From NCBI GenBank assembly GCA_019359325.1, contig JAHHHN010000006.1, forward strand, positions 62,001 through 126,000: a DNA stretch of 64,000 bases, given 5' to 3'. The stretch comes from Mojavia pulchra JT2-VF2 (GTDB lineage Bacteria; Cyanobacteriota; Cyanobacteriia; Cyanobacteriales; Nostocaceae). The notes under the pieces were generated by a model, which made no database searches, was not told the origin of the DNA, and was given only the letters and a program-made list of their open reading frames with translations. The number at the start of each line of letters is the position of its first letter. Positions within the stretch are counted from its first letter, which is position 1. Of this stretch, positions 18,848-28,157 are shown piece by piece. A program made the translations under genes and the position numbers.

Positions 18848-19675
18848 TTGAATAAGGCTGGGTTTTCTGATGAACCGCAAAATTCATTGGCTGCTTCTAG
18901 TGATGATATTCCAGTGGCTTTACGCGATCTTCCCGATGTAACGCCAAACGCACGCTTGCAACCATTGGTTTTGCTGATTGGGGGAGTGTCTGTATTTGTT
19001 GTACTCGCTGTAACTAGCGGTTTTTTGTTTTTCATTACTTCACCTAAAAAAACTGTAGATTCTCAACCTGCGCCAACTACTTCGCAGGTACAAACGCCAA
19101 ATTCTGATATTTCTGCCAATCAAGGTAGCGATCGCGATACTGTATTGGGACATTTGATATACGCAGAAGCACCAGAATCTGAGTTAGTAGTAATTTCTAC
19201 AAATGGGCGTATCAGAATGCGAAAAGGCGCTGCGGAAAAGTTTCAAGCGATGCAACAAGCAGCACGCAGCGCGGGTGTAATTTTAGTACCAATTTCTGGC
19301 TTTCGCTCAGTGAAAGAGCAGGAGCAGTTATTTTTTGGTGTGAGTGCCCAACGAAATCAAACTCCAGCACAAAGAGCTGCTCTAAGCGCTCCTCCTGGAC
19401 ATAGTGAACATCACACAGGTTACGCTGTAGATATTGGAGATGGAGCAGCACCTGCAACTAATCTTCAAGCCAATTTTGAAAATACTAAAGCTTATAAATG
19501 GCTACAAGCAAATGCAGCCCGTTTTAGTTTTGAAATTTCCTTTCCTGAAAATAATCCTCAAGGTGTCAGTTATGAACCGTGGCATTGGCGTTTTGTAGGC
19601 GATCGCAATAGTTTGGAAACTTTCTATAAAGCCAAAAATTTAAAACCATCTCCAACAACTCAATCAACGCCTTAA
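18848..19675 (+). CDS. Membrane-anchored D-Ala-D-Ala carboxypeptidase, VanY type
   Basis: A 275-residue peptidoglycan peptidase. TTG at 18848 is the start, since CAGGAG (18835-18840) lies seven bases upstream. A membrane segment lies at about 40-65 (VLLIGGVSVFVVLAVTSGF), followed by a Thr/Ser/Gln-rich linker, so the enzyme faces the periplasm. The catalytic domain shows SGFRSVKEQ, the zinc motif SEHHTGYAVDIGD (SxHxxGxAxD) and EPWHWRFVG, which holds the catalytic Glu and a zinc His. It probably trims peptidoglycan stem peptides. No vancomycin-resistance genes are nearby. Confidence 0.92.
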   Translation: MNKAGFSDEPQNSLAASSDDIPVALRDLPDVTPNARLQPLVLLIGGVSVFVVLAVTSGFLFFITSPKKTVDSQPAPTTSQVQTPNSDISANQGSDRDTVLGHLIYAEAPESELVVISTNGRIRMRKGAAEKFQAMQQAARSAGVILVPISGFRSVKEQEQLFFGVSAQRNQTPAQRAALSAPPGHSEHHTGYAVDIGDGAAPATNLQANFENTKAYKWLQANAARFSFEISFPENNPQGVSYEPWHWRFVGDRNSLETFYKAKNLKPSPTTQSTP

Positions 19676-20233
19676 TAGCAATTTAGGATTTTCAATTTTT
19701 TTATACGCGTTACACGCAATAATTACTCATTGCAAATATGTAATCTGAAAGTAAATAAACAGCAATTAACAATATAAATAAATACAGAGTAAAAAACATA
19801 GTTTTTACTCTGTGTTCACCTAGAATAATCACCTAGGTATCTGCACCCTTATTATAGTCGTGACGCCCTTTGCTTTATTCTTAATAATTTAAATTGAGTT
19901 ATCAATGATTCCATCTCTCTTTTGGCTGGTTTAAATATATAAAACCTTGCAGTAATATTCTATCTTTTTGTAGTAGATAACTTTCAGTGAGATTTACTAA
20001 ATTCCATCAGAGCAAATCTGCAAAGTTAAAGTTTTTAGTTGCAGATATTTAGTAGAAAGCAGACGGTAGAGGGCAGAAGGAAAAAATTTTTAATATTAAT
20101 AACTTGCGATCGCCTAATCCATAACCCATAAGGTCACATAGCTAGTCAGAAGCTGATAGGTAACAATTCGTTATCTTGGCTGGGTAAGTAAGGAGTACAA
20201 AGTACTAATCAGTACCCAGCACTCCCGAAATTT
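19676..20233. other. Intergenic region with hairpins, no gene seen
   Basis: About 560 AT-rich bases between convergent genes. It contains a strong inverted repeat at 19785-19812, a weaker CCTAG / CTAGG dyad near 19820-19840, and a purine-rich AGCAGACGGTAGAGGGCAGAAGG stretch near 20057 of the type seen between genes in these genomes, given here only as AGCAGACGG and GGGCAGAAGG. No open frame or tRNA was found. Confidence 0.5.
19785..19812. terminator. Perfect 11-bp hairpin, possible bidirectional terminator
   Basis: CAGAGTAAAAA pairs exactly with TTTTTACTCTG around the six-base loop ACATAG. It lies 110 bases downstream of the VanY-type gene, which converges on the AhpD-like gene. The A run and T run in the stem could allow termination on both strands, but the stem is AT-rich. 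Confidence 0.45.
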
Positions 20234-20626
20234 TTAAGTCTTAAATTTTTCATCAACCGGAATTTGATAGCCATTGGCGAGGCGATTAGTCATATTCGCT
20301 GTGCCAACTATCCCTAAAAGTTCGCTAAACATGGTATCGCTCATGCCTTTGGCACGTCCCGATGCTGTGTGTGAGGCAATGCAGTAATCACAGCCATTTG
20401 TCACACTTACGGCAATGTAAATTAGTTCGCGCATCAGCGGATCAATCTCGCCAGGACTAGTCATCACTTCCTTTACCGCCTGCCAAGTTCGTTGCAGGGT
20501 GGGGGGATGATTAGCTATGGCTTTCCAAAAATTGTTGATATAGTCAGTCTGGCGGGTGGCACGGATATCGTCATATACCGCACGTACTTCTTCACTGGCT
20601 TCTTCGTATTCAATCAGCTTAGTCAT
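20234..20626 (-). CDS. Carboxymuconolactone decarboxylase / AhpD-like protein
   Basis: A 130-residue helical protein of the CMD family. It has the thiol motif CDYCIASH at about residues 79-86 (CxxC with a following His), the AhpD-type redox centre, and LIYIAVSVTNG before it. Such proteins act as alkylhydroperoxidase-like peroxidases or disulfide reductants. It lies 190 bases from shc on the same strand, separated by a strong hairpin, so it is probably a separate unit. Confidence 0.9.
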   Translation of the reverse strand: MTKLIEYEEASEEVRAVYDDIRATRQTDYINNFWKAIANHPPTLQRTWQAVKEVMTSPGEIDPLMRELIYIAVSVTNGCDYCIASHTASGRAKGMSDTMFSELLGIVGTANMTNRLANGYQIPVDEKFKT

Positions 20627-20652
20627 TTTTCAAATCACCATATAAAATTCTT

Positions 20653-20667
20653 GTGGGCATTGCCCAC
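20653..20667. repeat. Short palindromic repeat
   Basis: GTGGGCA-T-TGCCCAC forms a perfect seven-base dyad immediately upstream of the AhpD-like gene. Sequences of this GTGGGCATTGCCCACC form recur between genes in Nostoc-type genomes (general knowledge). A regulatory role is not shown. Confidence 0.5.
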
Positions 20668-20740
20668 CCTACTAAACTTAATTTCAATGATTTTGGGCAT
20701 GGGGCATTGGATGAAGAGGACAAGGAGCATGGGGGATGGG

Positions 20741-20784
20741 GGGACAAGGAGCAAGATTTAATCATAGTTCTTTCTCCTTGTCCC
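20741..20784. terminator. Large 16-bp hairpin downstream of shc
   Basis: GGGACAAGGAGCAAGA (20741-20756) pairs with TCTTTCTCCTTGTCCC (20769-20784) with a single mismatch around a 12-base loop. It lies about 30 bases past the shc stop, which is read leftward. It is built from the GGGACAAGGAGCA repeat common in this window, so it may act as a terminator or simply be a repeat pair. Confidence 0.5.
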
Positions 20785-20816
20785 CTGCTTCCCTGCTTTT
20801 TCCTACTCCCCAATCC

Positions 20817-22733
20817 CTAACCCTTGGAATTAAGCGCTTGATAGCGACCTAGAGCAATTAAAGGAAAGCATTGTTGATAGAGGTGATACTTTAGATAAAA
20901 ATGGCTAGGGAAGCCAGTACCTGTAAAGTCCGCCTCATACCAAGTACCATCTGGTTTTTGCGTGGTTACAAGGTAGCTAATTCCCCGCTCAATGGCATCA
21001 TGAGCGAATTTGCCAGTAGCTTCACCTGCTGCTATTAACCCAATTAAAGCCCAAGCAGTTTGGGATGCAGTACTAGTCCCTTGTCCTTTAAGGCTAGGAT
21101 CATCATAGCTGCGGCAAGTTTCACCCCAACCACCATCAGAATTTTGGCATCCAACTAACCAAGCAGCTCCTCTTTCGATACTATTTTGGTGAGTTTGAGG
21201 TGCAATTAAGGCTAAGGCTGAGAGAACACCACTAGTGCCATAAATGTAATTTACTCCCCAACGCCCAAACCAACAGCCTTCAGGTTCTTGTTCGCGGAGA
21301 ATATAAGCGATCGCTCGCTCAAAATTACCAGCATCTATTGATAAATTACAAGCTCCCAGCATTTCTAGCACCCTAGCGGTGACGTCAGCCGTGTTTGGGT
21401 CAATCATGGCTTTCAGGTCGCCATAAGGTACAGAATTCAGCCAATCTTGATCGTTGTCTAAATCAAAAGCAGCCCAGCCACCTGGCTTACATTGCATCGA
21501 AGCAATCCAGTTGAGTCCACGAGCGATCGCAGCTTGCTTTAATTGTTCATTAGGAAGCTTTGCCTGATGTAGAGCCATAACAACCACAGCAGAGTCATCT
21601 ACATCTGGGTAAAAGCGATTGTCAAACTCAAACGCCCAAGCCCCTGGTTTTCCTTGACGATTTTTGACAATCCAATCACCGTAGTCAAGAATTTGCTTGT
21701 TGAGTAACCATTCTCCAGCCTGCACAATAACTGGATGATCTGGTGCAAATCCAGAATCTATCAAAGCCCGAATCGCCCAAGCTGTATCCCAAACAGGTGA
21801 AACGCAAGGTTGCACTCGGTAACTATCCTCTGTTTCAATGGCAAAATTATCGATGGCTTTTAGCCCGCGTTCGACAATCGGGTCGCTGGAGCCATAACCT
21901 AGACACCGCAAAGCTAACAGAGAATTTAGCATAGCGGGAATAATTCCGCCCCAGTCACCAGTGGCTTCTTGTCGTTCTAAAACCCACTTTTCTGCCGCTT
22001 TGATGCCTTCCTCCCGGAAAGGAACTAAATTGAGGCTTTCTGCCAACTTGAAGCCTTGATCGAGGGTGAGGAATAAATCTGTCCAATCGCCACTACGGGG
22101 TAATTCATACTGGGCTTGATCGACACCTTCAACATACAGTTCGTCTAAGGTGATAGCTGGGTCAATCTGAAAAACAGGTTTGCGATCGCAGACAATCAAC
22201 AGCGGTACAGTGCTGGATCTTGCCCAACTTGACATTTCGTAGATATTAACAGGGAAAGTTGAGGGTAGAAGCATAATCCAGGGCGGCAGTGAAGGGATGC
22301 CGCGCCAGCTGTAACATCCTATGAGGGCAAGGTGTAACTTAGTAAAGATGCGAGTTTTACTGATACCACCTCTTTGCAGAATAAAAGCTTTGGCTTTGAG
22401 CATCGCTGGATCGGTTGCTGGTACACCTAGCAGTTTCAAAGCCATGTACGCTTCCACCGAAGTACTCAGTTCTCCCCCATCCCCAAAGAAAAGTTCCCAA
22501 CCGCCATGCTGACGTTGTTGAGAACGCAGGTAAGTTTCAACTTTGTGTAAAGGTCTAGTGCGATCTGTGCCCCAAATTTTATGAAGTAAAACAGCCTCAG
22601 CAGTAATAGTGGCATTAGATTCTAACTCTGCCCACCAGTAACCCGCCGGATTTTGAATTGAAAGCAGATATTCTTGGCTGGTTGCGATCGCCGCTGTGAC
22701 TTGATTGACTGTTACTCTGTCTTGAGTTTGCAT
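20817..22733 (-). CDS. shc: Squalene-hopene cyclase
   Basis: About 638 residues, the normal length for SHC. It catalyses cyclisation of squalene to hopene at the inner membrane face. The protonating motif is DVDD at about 378-381. Several QW repeats of the Q-x-G-x-W type are seen, including QQRQHGGWELF, QEATGDWGG, QEPEGCWFGRWG, QNSDGGWGE and QKPDGTWYE. ATG at 22733 is used; a TTG three bases upstream has slightly better spacing to GAGGTGG. It is divergent from hpnB with about 110 bases between, so the two hopanoid genes probably share a control region. It is the hpnF-equivalent step. Confidence 0.97.
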   Translation of the reverse strand: MQTQDRVTVNQVTAAIATSQEYLLSIQNPAGYWWAELESNATITAEAVLLHKIWGTDRTRPLHKVETYLRSQQRQHGGWELFFGDGGELSTSVEAYMALKLLGVPATDPAMLKAKAFILQRGGISKTRIFTKLHLALIGCYSWRGIPSLPPWIMLLPSTFPVNIYEMSSWARSSTVPLLIVCDRKPVFQIDPAITLDELYVEGVDQAQYELPRSGDWTDLFLTLDQGFKLAESLNLVPFREEGIKAAEKWVLERQEATGDWGGIIPAMLNSLLALRCLGYGSSDPIVERGLKAIDNFAIETEDSYRVQPCVSPVWDTAWAIRALIDSGFAPDHPVIVQAGEWLLNKQILDYGDWIVKNRQGKPGAWAFEFDNRFYPDVDDSAVVVMALHQAKLPNEQLKQAAIARGLNWIASMQCKPGGWAAFDLDNDQDWLNSVPYGDLKAMIDPNTADVTARVLEMLGACNLSIDAGNFERAIAYILREQEPEGCWFGRWGVNYIYGTSGVLSALALIAPQTHQNSIERGAAWLVGCQNSDGGWGETCRSYDDPSLKGQGTSTASQTAWALIGLIAAGEATGKFAHDAIERGISYLVTTQKPDGTWYEADFTGTGFPSHFYLKYHLYQQCFPLIALGRYQALNSKG

Positions 22734-22848
22734 CAAATACTATTCCACCTCACCCATAGTATAAATACAGCAGTACGGAGAAAAAATATTTTCCCACAAT
22801 CAGCAGACATAGTATTGTGTCTGAGGCACTAAGAATTTGCAAGAGGAT

Positions 22849-24015
22849 ATGAGTGCAATTGTATTAGGGTTAACACTTTCATCCTTGGTGATGTGGATAG
22901 GATTACTGAGTTTACGCGGGCAGTTTTGGCGAACAGACCAGAAATTAGAAGTTGGCGAAATTACGCTGTCATCCTTACCTAAGATTTGCGTGGTAATTCC
23001 TGCCCGTAATGAAGCAGATTTGCTGCCGGCTTGCTTGCGATCGCTTCTACTCCAAGATTATCCTGGGGATTTCAATATTTTTTTGGTAGACGATCGCAGC
23101 ACAGACCGCACAGCTGATTTTGCCCAAGGGGTTGCTTACGCTTTGAATAAATCCCAACAATTGCATATTATCTCTGGCAAAGCATTGCCTGCCGGTTGGA
23201 GTGGTAAACTCTGGGCAGTTGAGCAAGGTATTCAATTAGCTAGTGAGTTTACACCAAACTATTTTTTACTCACCGATGCTGATATTGAACATGACCAAAG
23301 CAATCTCCGCCGACTGGTTGCTAAAGCCGAACAAGAAGATTTAGATCTAGTTTCGGTGATGGTGCGGCTTCGGTGTGAAAGTTTTTGGGAACAACTTTTA
23401 ATACCCGCTTTCGTCTTTTTCTTTCAAAAACTCTACCCTTTTCGCTGGGTCAACAATCCAAAAAATCCCACTGCTGCGGCTGCTGGAGGATCTATCTTGA
23501 TTCGCACAACAGCCCTTGAAAGTATCGGCGGAATTGCAGCGATTCGCCAAGCTTTAATTGACGATTGCGCCTTGGCTCAAGCTGTGAAAGGGGCAAGGGG
23601 ACAAGGGCGGATTTGGTTGGGACTGAGTGCTTTAACTCGTAGTCTGCGCCCTTATCCTTCTTTGGATAGTATTTGGAATATGGTGGCGCGGACTGCCTAT
23701 ACTCAACTCAATTATTCTCCACTGCTACTAGTAGGAACAGTTGTGGCTATGACGATAATTTATTTAGTGCCACCTATAGCTGCTATTGTGGGTGGATTGA
23801 TAGGGAATTGGGCGATCGCACTGGCGGGTTTATCAGCTTGGCTGTTGATGAGTTTGGCTTACTTCCCAACCATCCGCTTTTATAAATGTCCTCCCTGGTT
23901 AACTTTGTGCTTACCTGCGATCGCTTTTCTTTACACCCTGATGACAATAGACTCAGCCATTCGTCACTGGCAAGGGCGCGGTGGTGCTTGGAAAGGAAGA
24001 GTTTATCCCCAGTAA
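22849..24015 (+). CDS. hpnB: Hopanoid-associated glycosyltransferase HpnB
   Basis: A family 2 glycosyltransferase of 388 residues. An N-terminal membrane helix precedes the GT-A core, and three to four hydrophobic segments lie at the C-terminus. Core motifs are VIPARNEADLLP, VDDRSTDRTAD, a DADIEHD metal site and DDCALAQAVK. Length and sequence match HpnB, linked to hopanoid clusters but without a proven reaction. The ATG at 22849 is preferred to a TTG at 22837. The pairing back to back with shc supports the name. Confidence 0.88.
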   Translation: MSAIVLGLTLSSLVMWIGLLSLRGQFWRTDQKLEVGEITLSSLPKICVVIPARNEADLLPACLRSLLLQDYPGDFNIFLVDDRSTDRTADFAQGVAYALNKSQQLHIISGKALPAGWSGKLWAVEQGIQLASEFTPNYFLLTDADIEHDQSNLRRLVAKAEQEDLDLVSVMVRLRCESFWEQLLIPAFVFFFQKLYPFRWVNNPKNPTAAAAGGSILIRTTALESIGGIAAIRQALIDDCALAQAVKGARGQGRIWLGLSALTRSLRPYPSLDSIWNMVARTAYTQLNYSPLLLVGTVVAMTIIYLVPPIAAIVGGLIGNWAIALAGLSAWLLMSLAYFPTIRFYKCPPWLTLCLPAIAFLYTLMTIDSAIRHWQGRGGAWKGRVYPQ

Positions 24016-24043
24016 TTATCACGTCCGAGCAACTTCAAGGCAG

Positions 24044-24072
24044 GGGTGCAGGGAGCAGGGAGCAGGGAGCAT
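24044..24072. repeat. GGGAGCA tandem repeat (left flank of heptad array 1)
   Basis: Seven-base units of GGGAGCA / GCAGGGA type repeat about four times, ending in GCATGGGA. The inverted counterpart lies at 24481-24530 on the other side of the heptad-coding array. Confidence 0.8.
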
Positions 24073-24171
24073 GGGAAGATGAGACGGAAGTGTGAAGTTG
24101 CCAAAGAGATTAATGCAGTTATGAGGTAGATTAATCAAGCTCAAAGGTGGATTCATGAGGCTCTAAGGGAG

Positions 24172-24465
24172 ATGAACGAGTCTTTGATACTCGTTAATCA
24201 GTCTTTGAGGGAGATGAACGAGTCTTTGATACTCGTTAATCAGTCTTTGAGGGAGATGAACGAGTCTTTGATACTCGTTAATCAGTCTTTGAGGGAGATG
24301 AACGAGTCTTTAATACTCGTTAATCAGTCTTTGAGGGAGATGAACGAGTCTTTGATACTCATTAATCAGTCTTTGAGGGAGATGAACGAGTCTTTGATAC
24401 TCGTGAATCAGTCTTTGAGGGAGATGAACGAGTCTTTGATACTCATTCATAAAGCTTTCACAGAG
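24172..24465 (+). repeat. Tandem repeat, 42-bp unit x 7 (two 21-bp subunits)
   Basis: Seven head-to-tail 42-base units, of which six are nearly identical and the last is degenerate. Each unit splits into two related 21-mers sharing AGTCTTTGA in the same phase, which suggests growth from a 21-base ancestor. Confidence 0.95.
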
Positions 24466-24480
24466 ATGTTGCAGTTCTAA
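24172..24480 (+). CDS. Repetitive heptad (coiled-coil-like) protein, array 1
   Basis: A 102-residue frame made of seven 14-residue units, MNESLILVNQSLRE with small changes, ending MLQF. Hydrophobic residues fall at 3-4 spacing (M, L, V, L), so a coiled coil is predicted. Each DNA unit carries AGGGAG before the ATG, so translation could start at any unit. The same heptad pattern continues in frame upstream from an ATG at 24079 (MRRKCEVAKEINAVMR) but is broken by a TAG at 24127, followed by INQAQRWIHEALRE. The gene may therefore be a truncated remnant of a longer coiled-coil gene. Whether it is expressed is unknown, and no family is recognised. Confidence 0.5.
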   Translation: MNESLILVNQSLREMNESLILVNQSLREMNESLILVNQSLREMNESLILVNQSLREMNESLILINQSLREMNESLILVNQSLREMNESLILIHKAFTEMLQF

Positions 24481-24530
24481 CTCTCCCCCCTGCTCCCTGC
24501 TCCCTGCTCCCTGCCCCCTGTCCCATGCCC
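24481..24530. repeat. TGCTCCC tandem repeat (right flank of heptad array 1)
   Basis: CTGCTCC / CTCCCTG seven-base units repeat four or more times and end in GTCCCATGCCC. This is the inverted form of the repeat at 24044-24072. It abuts the stop codon of cbiET. Confidence 0.85.
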
Positions 24531-25738
24531 TACTTCATTACTACCCACTGTGTTACAGGAGCCATTGCGCGCCAGCCCAAAAATTTACCAATAGGTTCGG
24601 CGCGTTGAATGGCAATACGGGTGAAATTGCCACCGACTTTTTCATACCACTGAAATAAGGTTTGCTCTCCTTCAATGGTGACGACATTTGCTACTAAACG
24701 TCCCCCCGGTCGTAGTGCTGACCAACAAATATCAAATAAATTTTCTGCTGTTATCCCGCCACCAATGAAGATAGCATCAGGTACAGGCAAGTCTTTGAGA
24801 GCATTTGCTGCTTTTCCTGCAATGATTTGCAGATTTGGTGTACCTAAAGCGGCTGCATTATCAGCAATATAGTGCAGTCTGGATGAGTTTTGTTCGATGG
24901 CGATCGCTCGGCATCGCGGATGAGTTCGCATCCATTCTATAGAAATGGAACCACAACCAGCGCCGACATCCCACAGTAGTTCTCCAGGTGTGGGAGCTAG
25001 AGTAGCTAAAGTAATTGCCCTCACTTCACGTTTGGTTAGCTGTCCATCATGGTGATAAGCATTATCTGGCAAACCTGGTAGCCTGGGTAAAGCAACAACT
25101 CCAGTATCAGCAATACAATGAACTGCGATCGCATTGAGATCGGCAAGGTCAGTTTCATTCCAAGATGCAGCCACACCTTCTATAATGCGTTCATGAATGC
25201 CACCCATGCGTTCTAATACAGTAATCTCGCTATTACCAAAGCCGCGTTCATTCAAAATTTGAGCAACAATACTAGGTGTATTTTTAGCTTCACTCAAAAT
25301 CAGTAGTCGCGCTCCCAGATAGATGTAAGACTGAAGCAAAGAAGGTGGACGACCGCACAAGCTAATGGTTTCTACCTCAGTTAAAGACCAGCCGAGTCTG
25401 GCACAAGCAAGACTAAAAGATGACGGTGCAGGGATAATCGTCATTTCTGAGATGGGAATTTGCCGTGTTAGGGTGACACCGATGCCGTAACACATGGGAT
25501 CGCCACTAGCCAATACACAAATTGACTCACCCCGACGACGAATTATTTCTTCTACTGAGGCATTGATCGGAGATTTCCAAGTTATTTTCTGCCATGAGCC
25601 ATTTGTAGGGAGCATGGCTAAATGGCGATCGCCTCCTACTATAACTTTCGCTTGATTCACTAGGGAACGGGCGATCGCACTTAACCCCTCTAATCCGTCT
25701 TCACCAATACCGACGATAGAAAGCCATTTGTGTGTCAT
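24530..25738 (-). CDS. cbiET: Precorrin-6Y C5,15-methyltransferase (decarboxylating), CbiE-CbiT fusion
   Basis: A 402-residue bifunctional enzyme of cobalamin (B12) ring synthesis, equal to CobL. The N-terminal half is the CbiE tetrapyrrole methylase, with [13 protein letters not shown] at the start, [10 protein letters not shown] and [14 protein letters not shown]. The C-terminal half is CbiT, with [17 protein letters not shown] as SAM site and FIGGG. The ATG at 25738 is the true start, because a longer frame runs back through a GGGGATT repeat and yields a Pro/Ser-rich artefact. No other cob genes are nearby. Confidence 0.95.
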   Translation of the reverse strand: MTHKWLSIVGIGEDGLEGLSAIARSLVNQAKVIVGGDRHLAMLPTNGSWQKITWKSPINASVEEIIRRRGESICVLASGDPMCYGIGVTLTRQIPISEMTIIPAPSSFSLACARLGWSLTEVETISLCGRPPSLLQSYIYLGARLLILSEAKNTPSIVAQILNERGFGNSEITVLERMGGIHERIIEGVAASWNETDLADLNAIAVHCIADTGVVALPRLPGLPDNAYHHDGQLTKREVRAITLATLAPTPGELLWDVGAGCGSISIEWMRTHPRCRAIAIEQNSSRLHYIADNAAALGTPNLQIIAGKAANALKDLPVPDAIFIGGGITAENLFDICWSALRPGGRLVANVVTIEGEQTLFQWYEKVGGNFTRIAIQRAEPIGKFLGWRAMAPVTQWVVMK

Positions 25739-25741
25739 AAG

Positions 25742-25858
25742 TGGCATTGGGTATTGGGGATTGGGGATTGGGGATTGGGGATTGGGGATTGGGGACTGGG
25801 GACTGGGGAATGGGGCATTGGGAATGGGGCATTGGGGACTGGGAGAAATATTAACGTA
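25742..25858. repeat. GGGGATT/GGGGACT heptamer tandem repeat
   Basis: Seven-base units (GGGGATT, GGGGACT, GGGGAAT, GGGCATT) repeat about fifteen times. This is a short tandemly repeated repetitive (STRR) sequence typical of heterocystous cyanobacteria. It lies directly upstream of cbiET and between it and the divergent ABC gene. Confidence 0.95.
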
Positions 25859-25954
25859 TAGCGTATCCACAGAACTTATACCAATCTCCTCTGCTCCCTG
25901 CTCCCTGCTCCCCAGCCAAGCAATCAGAGGCGACCTCGCGCTATAAAAAGAATA

Positions 25955-27775
25955 ATGAAGACTAAAAAGAAACGAAATGCTCTGCGTCAATCACTGGCGG
26001 TGTTCCGATATAGCGGACGGGCTATTAGTTTAGTATGGACGACTAGCCGTGCTTTGACGATTATCCTTGCTACTTTAACTTTAGTGGCGGGTCTTTTGCC
26101 AGCAGCGATCGCTTACATCGGTAAGTTAATTGTGGATGCGGTGGTTTTGTCCGCGCAAGCTGGTACAGATAGTAATATTTATCGTCCTTTGCTGTATGTA
26201 GGATTAGAAGCGATCGCTGTTATCTTACTCGCAGGTAGTCAAAGAGGACTAACCGTTTGCCAATCGTTGTTGCGGGTGCTACTTGGTCAGCGAGTGAATG
26301 TACTTATCTTAGAAAAGGCGCTGACACTCGATCTCAAGCATTTTGAAGACTCAGAATTTTATGACAAACTCCTAAATGCGCGGCGAGAAGCATCAGTTCG
26401 TCCGCTTTCTTTAGTAAATCGCACCTTTGGATTGGTACAAAATGCACTTTCACTGATTACTTATGGCGTTCTATTAATAAATTTCTCTGTTTGGGCAGTG
26501 ATGGTGCTGATTTTAGCAGCAATGCCCGCATTCATAGCCGAAACAAAGTTTGCTGGTCAAGCCTTTCGCTTATTTAGTTGGCGTGCGCCAGAAACTCGTC
26601 AACAGCATTACTTAGAAAATCTCTTGGCTAGAGAAGACTTTGTAACCGAAGTCAAACTCTACCAATTGGGGGAAATGCTGCTGGGACGTTATCGCAACAT
26701 TTTTAATCAACTCTACGGCGAAGACCGTGACTTAACTTTGCGGCGGGGATTGTGGGGATATCTCCTGAGTTTAGTTAGTACCACAGCTTTTTACTTAGCA
26801 TACGCTTGGATTGTAGTAGAAACAGTGCTGGGTAGAATTTCTTTGGGAGATATGACAATGTATCTCACCGTATTCCGTCAAGGACAGTCTACTTTCTCTA
26901 ATGCCCTCACTTCTATTGGCGGAATGTATGAGGACAACTTATATTTATCGAATCTTTACGAGTTTCTCGAAGAAGTAACGCCACAACCTTGGGGTACAGC
27001 TACCAAAGGTATAAATCCCCAAGATGGCATTCGTTTTGAAAATGTCTCTTTTACTTATCCAGGAAGCTCAACCCCTGCATTAACAAACATTTCCCTACAT
27101 TTAAAACCCGGAGAAAAACTAGCAATCGTTGGTGAAAATGGTTCTGGTAAAACGACTTTAATTAAATTACTCACCCGACTGTACACCCCAGACTCTGGAA
27201 GAATTTTGCTTGATGGTTTGGATTTACAGGATTGGAATATAGAAGCACTGCGGCGTCGCATTGGCGTAATTTTTCAAAACTTTGTCCGCTACCAGTTCAC
27301 TGTGGGAGAAAATATTGGCGTGGGTGATGTGGAATATTTAGATGACACAACCCGTTGGCAAAGCGCTGCCCAAAAAGGCATGGCGGAACCCTTTATTCAC
27401 CAATTGCCAGACAATTTTCAGACTCAGCTTGGCCGTTGGTTTAAGGGAGGGCAAGAACTTTCTGGGGGACAGTGGCAAAAAATCGCCCTTTCCCGTGCCT
27501 TTATGCGAACTCAGGCGGATATCTTGGTATTAGATGAACCAACATCAGCAATGGACGCCCAAGCTGAGTTTGATATTTTCAATCATTTTCGCGCTCTTAC
27601 CCAAAAGCAGATGGTATTCTTGATTTCCCACCGCTTCTCAACAGTCAGAATGGCTGACAAAATCCTAGTTATTGAAGCTGGGCAAGTTGTAGAACAGGGA
27701 ACTCATGAGGAGTTGTTGGAAGCTGGAGGACGTTATGCCAAGCTGTTCTTATTGCAAGCGGCGGGTTATCAGTAG
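25955..27775 (+). CDS. ABC exporter, fused membrane and ATPase domains
   Basis: A 606-residue half-transporter. The membrane domain (about 1-330) has five to six hydrophobic segments. The ATPase domain has Walker A GENGSGKTT, signature LSGGQWQKIAL, Walker B ILVLDEPTSAMD and the switch His in LISHRFSTV. It would dimerise and export a lipid, peptide or drug; the substrate is not evident. It is divergent from cbiET and precedes heptad array 2 without an obvious partner gene. Confidence 0.92.
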   Translation: MKTKKKRNALRQSLAVFRYSGRAISLVWTTSRALTIILATLTLVAGLLPAAIAYIGKLIVDAVVLSAQAGTDSNIYRPLLYVGLEAIAVILLAGSQRGLTVCQSLLRVLLGQRVNVLILEKALTLDLKHFEDSEFYDKLLNARREASVRPLSLVNRTFGLVQNALSLITYGVLLINFSVWAVMVLILAAMPAFIAETKFAGQAFRLFSWRAPETRQQHYLENLLAREDFVTEVKLYQLGEMLLGRYRNIFNQLYGEDRDLTLRRGLWGYLLSLVSTTAFYLAYAWIVVETVLGRISLGDMTMYLTVFRQGQSTFSNALTSIGGMYEDNLYLSNLYEFLEEVTPQPWGTATKGINPQDGIRFENVSFTYPGSSTPALTNISLHLKPGEKLAIVGENGSGKTTLIKLLTRLYTPDSGRILLDGLDLQDWNIEALRRRIGVIFQNFVRYQFTVGENIGVGDVEYLDDTTRWQSAAQKGMAEPFIHQLPDNFQTQLGRWFKGGQELSGGQWQKIALSRAFMRTQADILVLDEPTSAMDAQAEFDIFNHFRALTQKQMVFLISHRFSTVRMADKILVIEAGQVVEQGTHEELLEAGGRYAKLFLLQAAGYQ

Positions 27776-27778
27776 GAG

Positions 27779-27806
27779 ATGGGCATTGGGCATTGGGGAC
27801 TGGGGG
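27779..27806. repeat. GGGCATT/GGGGACT repeat (left flank of heptad array 2)
   Basis: A short STRR block with GGGCATTGGGCATTGGGGAC-type units directly after the ABC exporter stop. Confidence 0.7.
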
Positions 27807-27820
27807 GTGAAGTTAAGGTA

Positions 27821-28157
27821 ATGGCTTTTGAGGCTTTGAACATGGAAGTTTCACTTTGGAGTGAGAATGTTGGGGCTTTGAGCTTGGAGGTTCCACCTTT
27901 GAGGCAGAACGTTGAAGCTTTGAGCATGGAAGTTCCACCTTTGAGGCAGAACGTTGAAGCTTTGAGTGAGAACGTTGAAGCTTTGAGCATGAAACTTCCA
28001 CCTTTAAGCTTGAACGTTGCACCTTTGATGTGGAAAGTTCCACCTTTGAGCATGGAAGTTCCACCTTTAAGCTTGAACGTTGCACCTTTGATGCGGAAAG
28101 TTGCACCTTTAAGTGAGAACGCTGCACCTTTGACCATGAAACTTCGAGCTTGTTTCA
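27821..28157 (+). repeat. Tandem repeat, 21-bp unit x 16
   Basis: Sixteen diverged 21-base units, most with a CTTTGAG core and either GTTCCAC or GAACGTT in the second half. Higher-order 42-base pairing is visible in the first units. Confidence 0.9.

Noticed and set aside
24172-24465. Regular 42-bp repeats considered as a CRISPR array
   Set aside because: Units are directly adjacent with no unique spacers and keep one reading frame.
25739-25990. N-terminal extension of cbiET
   Set aside because: It is translated from GGGGATT repeats into a Pro/Ser-rich artefact; the CbiE domain starts at the ATG at 25738.
27769-28137. Reverse-strand frames across array 2 as genes
   Set aside because: They are open because of the 21-base period; the forward frame shares codon phase with array 1, so reverse frames are treated as shadows, though this is not proven.
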